From positions 1 through 37,155 of the forward strand of contig JALRIJ010000002.1 in the NCBI GenBank assembly GCA_023255485.1: DNA of 37,155 bases, read 5' to 3'. Under the pieces are notes generated by a model. It had not been told where the DNA came from. It was given only the letters and a program-made list of their open reading frames with translations, and searched no databases. This stretch comes from Flectobacillus sp. (GTDB taxonomy: Bacteria; Bacteroidota; Bacteroidia; Cytophagales; Spirosomataceae). A program made the translations under genes and the position numbers. Shown piece by piece: positions 1-7,844 of the stretch (position 1 is the stretch's first letter; each line of letters opens with the position of its first letter).

Positions 1-705
1 CAAGCCATCAAATCCCATGTTTTACGACAAAAAGAAACGATTAAAAATGACCCTAGTTTTAATCGACAAAAGTATGAAGCTCAAATTCAAGAATACATCA
101 AACTCTTAGAAGATAAAGATGTGGAAATTGCAAAATTAAGGGCAGAAAACATTGAGTTAAATGGCAAAACAGAGGCCATGAGTAAAGAAGTGTTAACGCT
201 ATCGCAAGAAAAAGAAGGAATAACCCAGCAAATGACGGGCTTAAAAGAGGAAATTGATCAGGTAAAAACGAAGAATACTCAATTAAGTCATAAGATAGCA
301 TTAGGGGCTCAATTAAAAGCTATTGACTTTAAAGTTGATGCCCTAAAAGCAAACGGGAAACTACAAGAAGGAGGAATGTATAAAGCTAAACGAGTGAACC
401 AAATCAAAATTAGCTTTGCCCTTGCAAGTAACCCACTGACAGAAGAAAATACAAAAGATATTTTCGTGCGAATTATTGACCCAGAAGGGGCTGTCATTGC
501 AGATAATGTCAGTGTATCTGGAGTGTTCAGTCAAGATGGAAAGGACATTGCTTATACAACAAAAACCAACGTTTTATACAGTAATGATAATCAGAAAGTA
601 GAAATTCTATATGCTCGAGGGCAGGTCTATGCTTCAGGTTTATATGCCGTAGAGCTTTTTTCTGAAGGTTTTAGAATAGGAAGAGGTAGTTTTATCATCA
701 AATAA
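1..705 (+). CDS. Coiled-coil hypothetical protein, 3' part only
   Basis: The reading frame is open from base 1, so the gene starts outside the window; the GTG at 121 is in frame but is probably internal. The visible part has two regions. The first roughly 100 residues are rich in Glu, Lys and Gln with heptad-like spacing, which suggests a coiled coil. The last roughly 130 residues form a compact, beta-rich domain with no cysteines, ending at a TAA at 703-705. No signal peptide can be judged because the start is missing. I do not recognise a characterised family; similar coiled-coil proteins of Bacteroidota are usually annotated as hypothetical. It converges on nuoJ and shares a terminator with it. 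Function unknown. Confidence 0.75.
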   Translation, partial: QAIKSHVLRQKETIKNDPSFNRQKYEAQIQEYIKLLEDKDVEIAKLRAENIELNGKTEAMSKEVLTLSQEKEGITQQMTGLKEEIDQVKTKNTQLSHKIALGAQLKAIDFKVDALKANGKLQEGGMYKAKRVNQIKISFALASNPLTEENTKDIFVRIIDPEGAVIADNVSVSGVFSQDGKDIAYTTKTNVLYSNDNQKVEILYARGQVYASGLYAVELFSEGFRIGRGSFIIK

Positions 706-730
706 TTTATTGTCCTCTCGAAGCCATAAA

Positions 731-764
731 AAAGCCTTGTTTCTTTTACGAGAAACAAGGCTTT
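731..764. terminator. Bidirectional terminator between the coiled-coil gene and nuoJ
   Basis: A perfect 14-bp stem (731-744 pairing with 751-764) with a 6-nt loop. The stem ends in A on one side and T on the other, so it can act on both strands. It lies 26 bp after the coiled-coil stop codon and 28 bp after the nuoJ stop, and it marks the true end of the nuo transcript. Confidence 0.85.
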
Positions 765-792
765 TCTTATAACTTAGCGGTACAATATATCA

Positions 793-1296
793 TTAGAAAT
801 TACGTTCGCCAGCTTCTCTTTTACCTAGCATAACGGCTCCAACCATTGCCACAAAGAACAACACAGAAACCAATTCAAAAGGTAATAAATAATCTTTGTA
901 TAAAATCATACCAAGACTTTCTACCATCCCTGTTTGAGCTCCTATTGCACCAGAACCATTTCCTAAATTCATGTGACGAGTAGCTGCAATGAATACAACT
1001 AGCAACGTACCACCTAAAACCGCACCTGCCAATTTAGTCAGATTCGATTTCGACTCAGGTACATTCTTGCGTAAGTCTAGCATCATGATTACAAATAAGA
1101 ATAATACCATGATTGCTCCAGCATAAACGATGATGTTAACTGCCATTAAAAACTGAGCATTTAACAACACATAGTGACCAGAAATACAGAAGAAGGTAAA
1201 CACTAAATACAATACGCTGTGGATTGGGTTTTTAGCAAAAACCACCATCAAAGCACTAAGCAGCGTCAAGGCTGTTAAAAAATACCAAAAGTTCAT
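793..1296 (-). CDS. nuoJ: NADH-quinone oxidoreductase subunit J
   Basis: Membrane subunit of respiratory complex I. The 167-residue product has about five hydrophobic segments (roughly 1-20, 27-47, 50-73, 87-106 and 138-157). The third holds the family's typical stretch VYAGAIMVLFLFVIMML, a helix that in complex I takes part in coupling the quinone site to the proton channels. The length matches bacterial NuoJ. It is the last gene of the nuo cluster here: no nuoK follows, and a terminator lies 28 bp beyond the stop. The 144-bp spacer to nuoI is long for an operon and contains repeats and an inverted repeat. The ATG at 1296 directly touches a 7-nt-periodic repeat. Confidence 0.95.
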   Translation of the reverse strand: MNFWYFLTALTLLSALMVVFAKNPIHSVLYLVFTFFCISGHYVLLNAQFLMAVNIIVYAGAIMVLFLFVIMMLDLRKNVPESKSNLTKLAGAVLGGTLLVVFIAATRHMNLGNGSGAIGAQTGMVESLGMILYKDYLLPFELVSVLFFVAMVGAVMLGKREAGERNF

Positions 1297-1321
1297 TATC
1301 TGTTATCAGTTATCAATTGTC
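1296..1321. repeat. Degenerate 7-nt tandem repeat at the nuoJ start
   Basis: The pentamer TTATC (plus strand) begins at 1296, 1303 and 1310, and the related TTGTC at 1317, giving an exact 7-nt period. In the nuoJ mRNA this reads as repeated GATAA units ending at the start codon. A second related pair, TTCACTG at 1409-1415 and 1416-1422, lies in the same spacer. Confidence 0.6.
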
Positions 1322-1389
1322 GATTATAGATGCTTGAAATAAGCGATTCTCATCCATAACAGGCAACTGTTGAATAAAATATTAACTAA

Positions 1390-1428
1390 AATTATCAGAC
1401 AATCAATTTTCACTGTTCACTGATAATT
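1390..1428 (-). other. Intercistronic inverted repeat after nuoI
   Basis: AATTATCAG (1390-1398) pairs perfectly with CTGATAATT (1420-1428) around a 21-nt loop. It lies 12 nt downstream of the nuoI stop codon, without a run of U after it, so it looks like an mRNA structure rather than a full terminator. Confidence 0.4.
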
Positions 1429-1440
1429 GTGCTAGTAAAA

Positions 1441-1959
1441 TTACTTCCAACCATCACGTAAGTAACGTTGATCCATTTTTTCAACCAATTTATCTTTCCC
1501 AAAAATCACTTCGTTACGGTCTTCAAATACAGGAGCCATTTTGTCATGACGTAGATAAATTGCTTGTTTCGGACAAGCTTCCTCACACAATCCACAGAAG
1601 ATACAACGAAGCATATTGATTTCATATACTTTGGCATATTTCTCCTCACGGTATAAGGTCTCCTCTCCTTTTTTACGTTCTTCAGCCACCATCGAGATTG
1701 CTTCCGCTGGACAAGCCACGGCACAAAGCCCACAAGCTGTACAACGTTCCGCACCACTTTCATCACGTTTTAAGATGTGCATACCACGGTACACTGGACC
1801 TAAATAACGAGTCTGCTCAGGATAACGAATCGTAGCAGGTTTCTGAAAAAAGTGCTTTAATGTAGTAGCCATCCCGCCCAAAATAGCAGGCAAATAGATA
1901 CGCTCACTAAGCGTCATTTCTTCTTGTTCTAAGACTTTTGTTCTATTACTTAAATTCAT
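1441..1959 (-). CDS. nuoI: NADH-quinone oxidoreductase subunit I (2x[4Fe-4S])
   Basis: Peripheral-arm subunit of complex I that carries clusters N6a and N6b and passes electrons towards NuoB. The 172-residue product has two ferredoxin motifs: C73, C76, C79, C83 (CTACGLCAVACP) and C109, C112, C115, C119 (CIFCGLCEEACP). These are complete sets for two [4Fe-4S] clusters. The segment around residues 25-50 matches the amphipathic N-terminal part that rests on the membrane arm. Met15 is an alternative start; the longer form is given because nothing contradicts it. It sits 117 bp after nuoH and 144 bp before nuoJ. Confidence 0.96.
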   Translation of the reverse strand: MNLSNRTKVLEQEEMTLSERIYLPAILGGMATTLKHFFQKPATIRYPEQTRYLGPVYRGMHILKRDESGAERCTACGLCAVACPAEAISMVAEERKKGEETLYREEKYAKVYEINMLRCIFCGLCEEACPKQAIYLRHDKMAPVFEDRNEVIFGKDKLVEKMDQRYLRDGWK

Positions 1960-2076
1960 AATTCTTCCTAAGTTGATAAGTAAGCGAAATGGCTTAACGA
2001 TTTTCTACTAGATAAAAGCCAAGCAATATCGCAAAATTTCAATGAAATACTTATTATCGTAAATGGCTAATTCATC

Positions 2077-3252
2077 TTAATGAGCCAACGCAACTGTTTT
2101 CTTTTTACTTGTTGCTCCGTGGTAGATAATTAATCCAATCAACAATACACCAATACCTGACCATGAAACCACAATTGAAGCCCATGCTGGCAAGTTAAAC
2201 GTCGTTGGAATAAGGATGGATAAACCTGTCCAAACCACATTGAACATCGAAATTGGAATAAGACCTGTCCAACCTAAATTCATCAATTGGTCATAGCGGA
2301 AACGTGGTAATGTCCAACGTACCCACATAAACACAAATACAAAGAATAATGCTTTACCCATCAATGCTCCTACACCAACAAGTGCCGCAATATTTTGACC
2401 AAATTGAGCTTCTACCACTTCATTAAATGGATAATCATATCCACCGAAATAAAGTGTAGCCATTACTGCTCCTGAAACAAACATATTGATATATTCAGAG
2501 AACAAGTAAAAACCTAATTTCATCGAAGAATACTCTGTGTGGTATCCACCAATTAATTCCGTTTCACATTCTGGTAAATCAAATGGAGTACGGTTACATT
2601 CTGCAAAAGCACAAACAATAAAAATAACAAAACCAATCGGCTGTGACCAGATATTCCAGCTAAGGAAACCTGCACCATTTTGTTGTGTTTCTACAATTAC
2701 TTTAGTTGATAGAGACCCTGTCATCATCAAAATTGCAATGATTGAAAGTCCCATTGCCAATTCGTACGAAATATTTTGAGAAGCAGCACGGATTGCACCT
2801 AGCAAAGAGTATTTGTTGTTAGAAGCCCATCCACCTACTAAGATACCATATACCCCTAGAGAAACGATACCAAACACCCACAAAATACCAATATTTACAT
2901 CAATACCTTGCAAATCCATTTCGATACCTCCTCCAAGATCAAGTTTATCTCCAAAAGGAACAACCGCAGAGGTTAATAAAGCCGTTAGCATTGATAAACA
3001 AGGCCAAGCGATAAATAACCATTTACTTGAGTTTGCAGGAATAAAATCTTCCTTCATAAACATTTTAACAGCATCGGCAAGCGGCTGAAAAATCCCGAAA
3101 GGCCCTGCTCTATCTGGTCCAACACGGTCTTGCATCCAAGCCGCAACAATACGTTCTCCGTAGGTCGAATAAGCCGCAACCCCTAAGGTAATGGCAAAAA
3201 TCAATCCGATATAAATCGCTTTTGCGGCAAATAATGTTGATGTAATTTCCAT
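2077..3252 (-). CDS. nuoH: NADH-quinone oxidoreductase subunit H
   Basis: Membrane subunit of complex I that forms part of the quinone chamber at the junction with the peripheral arm. The 391-residue product is hydrophobic with about eight or nine predicted helices. Two hallmark regions are intact: the early DRVGPDRAGPFGIFQPLADA loop, and the acidic loop containing PFDLPECETELIGGYHTEYS, which lines the quinone path. It is longer than the roughly 325 residues of the E. coli protein, with extra sequence between the first helices and at the C-terminus, ending in a Lys-rich tail. Its ATG is preceded, 7 bp upstream, by a 7-nt-periodic repeat like that of nuoJ. Confidence 0.96.
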   Translation of the reverse strand: MEITSTLFAAKAIYIGLIFAITLGVAAYSTYGERIVAAWMQDRVGPDRAGPFGIFQPLADAVKMFMKEDFIPANSSKWLFIAWPCLSMLTALLTSAVVPFGDKLDLGGGIEMDLQGIDVNIGILWVFGIVSLGVYGILVGGWASNNKYSLLGAIRAASQNISYELAMGLSIIAILMMTGSLSTKVIVETQQNGAGFLSWNIWSQPIGFVIFIVCAFAECNRTPFDLPECETELIGGYHTEYSSMKLGFYLFSEYINMFVSGAVMATLYFGGYDYPFNEVVEAQFGQNIAALVGVGALMGKALFFVFVFMWVRWTLPRFRYDQLMNLGWTGLIPISMFNVVWTGLSILIPTTFNLPAWASIVVSWSGIGVLLIGLIIYHGATSKKKTVALAH

Positions 3253-3259
3253 CGATTTG

Positions 3260-3285
3260 TTATCTGTTATTAGTCATCTGTGATT
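3260..3285. repeat. Degenerate 7-nt tandem repeat before nuoH
   Basis: TTATC at 3260, TTATT at 3267, TCATC at 3274 and TGATT at 3281 (plus strand) keep an exact 7-nt period. The first 11 bases are the same as the repeat at nuoJ (TTATCTGTTAT). It lies 7 bp from the nuoH start codon, within the mRNA leader. Confidence 0.5.
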
Positions 3286-3335
3286 GAAAAACTAAGGCTT
3301 TTCAACTAATGAAAACGAATACTTATTATGTTATC

Positions 3336-3358
3336 CTCTTTATTTTACAGTAAAAGAG
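3336..3358 (-). other. Intercistronic inverted repeat after nuoG
   Basis: CTCTTT (3336-3341) pairs with AAAGAG (3353-3358), and TTTTAC/GTAAAA inside it can pair as an alternative. It lies 7 nt downstream of the nuoG stop codon. Short and AT-rich, so it could be chance on its own. Confidence 0.3.
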
Positions 3359-3365
3359 TCAATCC

Positions 3366-4382
3366 TTAATTCAATTCCTTTGGAGCATTTAAGAATGAAC
3401 GATCACGATTATCGTCAATTTTCTTATATTGCTCTGCTGCTTGCTTCATCGGGAATGCTGGCGTAATCTTATTTGCTGCATACTTGTTAGCAGAAATTAC
3501 CGAGTGACGTGGCACAGCCATTGGTCCTTCGATTTTCCAGTCAGACGTTTTCTTTTTCTCGAAACGGCAGGTATTACAAATGAATGAAGTTACTTCACCC
3601 CAGATATTTTTACGAGCAGTTACACGGATAACATCGTCACCTTTGTACCAAAGTGTTACCTTACCCGAACATTTACCACAGTCGCAACTTGCGTCAACAG
3701 GTTTAGAGAACCAAACACGGCTTTTGAAACGGTAAGTTTTATCGGTCAATGCTCCTACTGGACAAACGTCGATTACGTTTCCAGAGAAATCATTATCAAT
3801 TGCTTTCTCGATGTACGTACTGATTTCAGCATGGTCGCCACGGTGCATTACCCCATGAACACGTCCTTCTGTAATTTGGTCAGCCGTATAAACACAACGA
3901 TAACACAACACACAACGATTCATGTTTAACTTGATATAAGGTCCCAAGTCAACAGGTTCAAAGGTATTACGTTCTTCTACCGTACGAGTTTTAGAAACCC
4001 CATGTTCAAAAGAGAAATCTTGAAGGTGACACTCCCCAGCCTGATCACAAATAGGGCAATCTAGCGGGTGATTCAACAACAAGAACTCTACAACACCTTT
4101 ACGAGCTTCTAATACTTGCTCATTCACGGTATTTTCTACCACCATACCTTCTTGTACTTGCGTAATACAAGAAGGCACTAATTTTGGCATAGGACGAGGG
4201 TCTTTTTCTGAACCAGCCGTCACTTTCACCAAACAACCTCTACACTTACCACCAGAACCCTTCAATGGTTCGTAGTAGCACATGGCAGGAGGAGCTATAT
4301 GTGGACCAATCTGACGAGCCGCCTGCATGATGGTAGTACCCGGTTCTACGTCGATGGTTATGTTATCAATAGTTACTTTCAT
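3366..4382 (-). CDS. nuoG: NADH-quinone oxidoreductase subunit G, short form
   Basis: Iron-sulfur subunit of the complex I peripheral arm. At 338 residues it is far shorter than the roughly 900-residue E. coli NuoG: the large molybdopterin-oxidoreductase-like part is absent. What remains is complete: a [2Fe-2S] site (C35, C47, C50, C72), the His-containing [4Fe-4S] site (H105, C109, C112, C118) and a further [4Fe-4S] site (C157, C160, C163, C207). Beyond these, C233, C235, C238, C269 and C272 form an additional Cys group where longer homologues enter their molybdopterin-type region. The ending is a clean stop with no frameshift remnant, and short NuoG forms are, to my knowledge, usual in Bacteroidota. 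It lies between nuoF and nuoH with about 100-bp spacers. Confidence 0.92.
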   Translation of the reverse strand: MKVTIDNITIDVEPGTTIMQAARQIGPHIAPPAMCYYEPLKGSGGKCRGCLVKVTAGSEKDPRPMPKLVPSCITQVQEGMVVENTVNEQVLEARKGVVEFLLLNHPLDCPICDQAGECHLQDFSFEHGVSKTRTVEERNTFEPVDLGPYIKLNMNRCVLCYRCVYTADQITEGRVHGVMHRGDHAEISTYIEKAIDNDFSGNVIDVCPVGALTDKTYRFKSRVWFSKPVDASCDCGKCSGKVTLWYKGDDVIRVTARKNIWGEVTSFICNTCRFEKKKTSDWKIEGPMAVPRHSVISANKYAANKITPAFPMKQAAEQYKKIDDNRDRSFLNAPKELN

Positions 4383-4427
4383 CTTTTTCTGTAATTTCTA
4401 TCTAATTCGAAGAGTTAGTCTATTTTA

Positions 4428-4475
4428 GTTTTCAATAACAGCCAATCAGTTAAACCGAATGCCTTAATTGAAAAC
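4428..4475 (-). other. Intercistronic inverted repeat after nuoF
   Basis: GTTTTCAAT (4428-4436) pairs perfectly with ATTGAAAAC (4467-4475) around a 30-nt loop. It starts 7 nt downstream of the nuoF stop codon and fills half of the spacer to nuoG. Confidence 0.4.
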
Positions 4476-4482
4476 GAACATC

Positions 4483-5823
4483 TTACAATGTCCAGCTTGC
4501 ACCTTCACGCATAAACACCGCACCAGGTTGAGTTGCTTTTTCTGGATGCTTCACATGCCACTCAAACTCATCACGGAAGTGACGAATTGCAGCCGCTACT
4601 GGCCACGCCGCAGCATCTCCTAACGGACAAATTGTATTTCCTTCAATTTTCTTTGCAACGTCCACTAACAAATCAATATCTTCTTGACGACCTTGTCCAT
4701 GTTCAATACGGTAGAGAATTTTATCCATCCAACCTGTTCCTTCACGACAAGGTGAGCATTGTCCACATGATTCGTGGTGATAGAAGCGTCCGAATGTTAA
4801 GGTATTATGAACGATACAAGTTGTTTCGTCCATTACTACAAAACCTCCAGAACCCAACATAGTACCCGTAGCAAAACCACCATCAGATAACGATTCATAC
4901 GTCATCAAACGTTTTTCACCTGCTGCGGTAGTCAAGATTAATTCTGCTGGTAAAATAGGTACAGAAGAACCACCTGCTACAACGGCTTTCAATTTATGTC
5001 CTGCACGGATACCTCCGCACCATTCGTCTGCATAGATAAAATCTTCTACGGTAATTCCTAATGGGATTTCGTAAACACCAGGCTTACGCACGTGACCAGA
5101 AACCGAAATCAATTTCGTACCAGTACTACGCCCTACACCTAATTTAGCATATTCTTCTCCGCCATTATTCACAATCCATGAAGTAGCCGCAATAGATTCT
5201 ACGTTGTTTACCACCGTAGGACATTGCCATAAGCCCTTCACAGCAGGGAATGGAGGTTTATTACGAGGATTACCACGTTTTCCTTCTAACGATTCTAATA
5301 GAGCTGTTTCTTCACCACAGATATAAGCACCGCCACCAGGTTGTACAAATAAATCTAAATCATACCCTGAGCCTAAGATATTTTTACCCAACAAACCTTT
5401 GTCGTAACACTCTTGAATAGCTTTTTCGAGAATATGAATCACATACATTAATTCTCCACGCACATAGATGTAAGAAGTATTAGCACCTAAGGCAAACGAA
5501 GAAACAATCATCCCCTCAATTAAGGTATGAGGTGATTTCATCATTAAGTAGTGATCTTTGAATGTTCCTGGTTCAGACTCATCCGCATTACAAACCAAAT
5601 AACGAGGTACACCCTCTGGTTTTGCTAAGAAAGACCACTTCATTCCAACAGGGAAACCTGCACCTCCACGTCCACGAAGACCTGATTTTTTAACCTCTTC
5701 AGTTACTTCGTCAGGCGACATTGTTTTTAACGCCTTTTCTAAAGCACTATAACCACCATGTTTACGAAAAACATCAATGGTTTCAATTCCCGGTACGTCA
5801 ATATGTTCGGTTAATATTTTCAT
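4483..5823 (-). CDS. nuoF: NADH-quinone oxidoreductase subunit F (FMN, NADH site)
   Basis: Entry point of complex I: it binds NADH and FMN and holds cluster N3. The 446-residue product has the glycine-rich GRGGAGFPVGMKWSF segment near residues 51-65 and the GGGAYICGEETALLESLEG segment near 163-181, both part of the FMN/NADH site. The [4Fe-4S] ligands are C353, C356, C359 (SCGQCSPCREGTGW) and C399 (NTICPLGDAAAWP). Length and motif order match the family. It follows nuoE after 39 bp; the two partners form the NADH-oxidising module together with NuoG. Confidence 0.97.
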   Translation of the reverse strand: MKILTEHIDVPGIETIDVFRKHGGYSALEKALKTMSPDEVTEEVKKSGLRGRGGAGFPVGMKWSFLAKPEGVPRYLVCNADESEPGTFKDHYLMMKSPHTLIEGMIVSSFALGANTSYIYVRGELMYVIHILEKAIQECYDKGLLGKNILGSGYDLDLFVQPGGGAYICGEETALLESLEGKRGNPRNKPPFPAVKGLWQCPTVVNNVESIAATSWIVNNGGEEYAKLGVGRSTGTKLISVSGHVRKPGVYEIPLGITVEDFIYADEWCGGIRAGHKLKAVVAGGSSVPILPAELILTTAAGEKRLMTYESLSDGGFATGTMLGSGGFVVMDETTCIVHNTLTFGRFYHHESCGQCSPCREGTGWMDKILYRIEHGQGRQEDIDLLVDVAKKIEGNTICPLGDAAAWPVAAAIRHFRDEFEWHVKHPEKATQPGAVFMREGASWTL

Positions 5824-5848
5824 CTGAATTATGCTCTGTATTTTTTAG

Positions 5849-5860
5849 CCTTAGCTAAGG
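5849..5860 (-). other. 12-bp palindrome right after the nuoE stop
   Basis: CCTTAGCTAAGG is a perfect palindrome lying 2 nt beyond the nuoE stop codon inside the 39-bp spacer before nuoF. It could fold as a tight hairpin in RNA or act as a protein site in DNA; nothing else supports either. Confidence 0.35.
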
Positions 5861-5862
5861 GA

Positions 5863-6357
5863 TTATTTAGAAAGTTCGTCGATGATTTCGTCCACTTTTT
5901 CGGTAGTCAAATTCATGTAATATTTCTCACGAATTTGGAATACTGGGCCCCAACCACAAGCAGCTAAACATTCCACTTCTTTAATCGTGAATTTGCCATC
6001 TGCGGTTGTTTCACCTGTTTCAATTCCTAATTTCTTTTTTAGGTGGTCATATACTTCTACCCCACCCATCAAACAACAAGGGCCTGTACGACAATACTCT
6101 ATTACGTGTTCGCCGACTGGTTCTAAATGGAACATTGTGTAGAATGTTGCCACTTCATAAACCTCAATTGGTTTAATGTTCAACAAACTAGCTACATAAT
6201 CCATTACCTCTGGACTGCACCATCTCCACTCAGCTTGAGCTAAGTGTAAAACTGGTAGCAAAGCAGACTTTTGTTTGCCTTCTGGATAACGATTAATGAT
6301 TTTATGTACCAACTCCAACGTATCTGCTGGAAACTGTATCGTTTGTGTATTCGTCAT
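5863..6357 (-). CDS. nuoE: NADH-quinone oxidoreductase subunit E ([2Fe-2S])
   Basis: Thioredoxin-like [2Fe-2S] subunit (cluster N1a) of the complex I NADH module. The 164-residue product has the four expected ligands: C89 and C94 (YCRTGPCC) and C130 and C134 (CLAACG). The preceding segment EVATFYTMFHLEPVG is the usual family signature. Length agrees with bacterial NuoE. It lies between nuoD (131 bp upstream) and nuoF (39 bp downstream). A palindrome follows the stop codon. Confidence 0.96.
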   Translation of the reverse strand: MTNTQTIQFPADTLELVHKIINRYPEGKQKSALLPVLHLAQAEWRWCSPEVMDYVASLLNIKPIEVYEVATFYTMFHLEPVGEHVIEYCRTGPCCLMGGVEVYDHLKKKLGIETGETTADGKFTIKEVECLAACGWGPVFQIREKYYMNLTTEKVDEIIDELSK

Positions 6358-6488
6358 TGTTTGATTTAGGATTTTGGAATGGTCAACATCGAACCCTTCC
6401 CTTCTCTAAACTATATTTAAAGCGAACGTTTCATTTTTCCACGAAAGTCCGCAACAATTATACTTATTGAGTTGCTGATGTGTAATGA

Positions 6489-7724
6489 CTAGGTATCTAA
6501 TTCCCCCGCAATTACGTTCATTGAAGACATCGTAATGATGGCATCCGATAAAGTTGAGCCTACAATCATTTCTGGGAATGCTTGATAGTAAATGAAACTC
6601 GGACGACGGAATTTCAAACGGTATGCCGCACGACCACCATCAGAAACTAAGTAGAATCCTAATTCTCCATTACCCCCTTCAACCGAATGATATACCTCTC
6701 CTACTGGAGCATCAATTTCACCCATTACAATTTTGAAGTGATAGATTAACGCTTCCATATTAGAATACACGTCTTTCTTATCTGGTAAATAGTAATGTGG
6801 AGCATCTGCATGATAAGGCCCTTCCGGAAGGTTTTCTAATGCTTGTGTGATAATGCGTAAGCTTTGCCACATTTCTTCACCACGTACCAAGAAACGATCA
6901 TAGGTATCGCCTTTTGTTCCTACTGGAACATCGAATTCAAAATCTTCATAAGAAGAATATGGATTCATCGAACGAACGTCATAATCAACCCCAGCAGCAC
7001 GTAAGTTTGGACCTGTAAAACCATAGTTCAAGGCTCTTTCAGCAGAAATAGCACCTACGTCAATGGTTCTATCCATGAAAATACGGTTACGTTTTACCAT
7101 ACTTTCAAATTCACGAAGACCCGCAGGAAAATCGTTCAGTAATACACGAATCTTACGAATTGCCTCCGCAGACAAATCTCTTTCCATTCCTCCGAAACGT
7201 CCCATGTTCGTTGTCAAACGAGCACCACACATTTCTTCGTAAATCTCATAGATGTGTTCACGCCATTGCATCAAATATAAGAACCCTGTCATTGCTCCTG
7301 TATCCACTGCAAGAATCGAATTACAAACAATATGGTCAGCAATACGAGCCAATTCCATCATAATTACACGGATATACTGAGCTCTTTTAGGTACTTCAAT
7401 GCCCAAAAGTTTCTCTACTGTCATGTGCCAGCCCATGTTATTGATAGGCGACGAACAGTAGTTCATACGGTCAGTAAGTGTGGTAATTTGATAAAGCGGA
7501 CGACGTTCTGCTATTTTCTCAAAAGCACGGTGAATATAGCCTACTGTTTGTTCAGCAGCAATAATCGTCTCGCCGTCCATGGTGAGGATATTTTGAAAAA
7601 TTCCGTGCGTAGCTGGGTGTGTTGGCCCTAAGTTTAGGGTTGACAACTCGTTTACGAATTTTCTATTTTCTTGTGGTTTGGTAAGCCCTACGTTAGGACT
7701 TGACACTAATGCGATTTCTGACAT
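6489..7724 (-). CDS. nuoD: NADH-quinone oxidoreductase subunit D (quinone-site subunit)
   Basis: 49-kDa-type subunit that, with NuoB, forms the quinone reduction site of complex I. The 411-residue product begins with a poorly conserved stretch of about 28 residues and then the hallmark LNLGPTHPATHGIF, with H36 and H40 in the loop that faces the quinone head group. The C-terminal region (GNGELGFYLVSDGG, then FRRPSFIYYQAF) and the ending GELDT fit the family. It is a separate gene from nuoC, unlike the fused NuoCD of E. coli. The ATG at 7724 is preceded by two copies of a 10-bp direct repeat. The spacer to nuoC is 120 bp. Confidence 0.97.
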   Translation of the reverse strand: MSEIALVSSPNVGLTKPQENRKFVNELSTLNLGPTHPATHGIFQNILTMDGETIIAAEQTVGYIHRAFEKIAERRPLYQITTLTDRMNYCSSPINNMGWHMTVEKLLGIEVPKRAQYIRVIMMELARIADHIVCNSILAVDTGAMTGFLYLMQWREHIYEIYEEMCGARLTTNMGRFGGMERDLSAEAIRKIRVLLNDFPAGLREFESMVKRNRIFMDRTIDVGAISAERALNYGFTGPNLRAAGVDYDVRSMNPYSSYEDFEFDVPVGTKGDTYDRFLVRGEEMWQSLRIITQALENLPEGPYHADAPHYYLPDKKDVYSNMEALIYHFKIVMGEIDAPVGEVYHSVEGGNGELGFYLVSDGGRAAYRLKFRRPSFIYYQAFPEMIVGSTLSDAIITMSSMNVIAGELDT

Positions 7725-7731
7725 ATTAAAC

Positions 7732-7755
7732 AGCTTTTGGCACTAAGCTTTTGGC
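7732..7755. repeat. Direct repeat just upstream of nuoD
   Basis: AGCTTTTGGC occurs at 7732-7741 and again at 7746-7755, offset by 14 bp, which is twice the 7-nt period seen before nuoH and nuoJ. The first copy lies 7 bp from the nuoD start codon. Confidence 0.5.
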
Positions 7756-7844
7756 TTTTATATTCATTTAAAAATCAAGGATGCCCGTTAAATTATCTTT
7801 ACAGGCTAAAGTCAACTCACCGAAAACGATGGATTTCTTAGAAC

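Noticed and set aside
3366-4382. NuoG as a truncated or frameshifted pseudogene
   Set aside because: The three standard cluster sites are complete, the stop is clean, and no remnant of the missing region lies in the 113-bp spacer before nuoH.
4533-4862. 109-codon plus-strand open frame opposite nuoF
   Set aside because: It is antisense to a fully conserved gene and its translation is low-complexity in family terms; a shadow of nuoF codon use.
7332-7631. 99-codon plus-strand open frame opposite nuoD
   Set aside because: Same reason: antisense to conserved coding sequence with no domain of its own.
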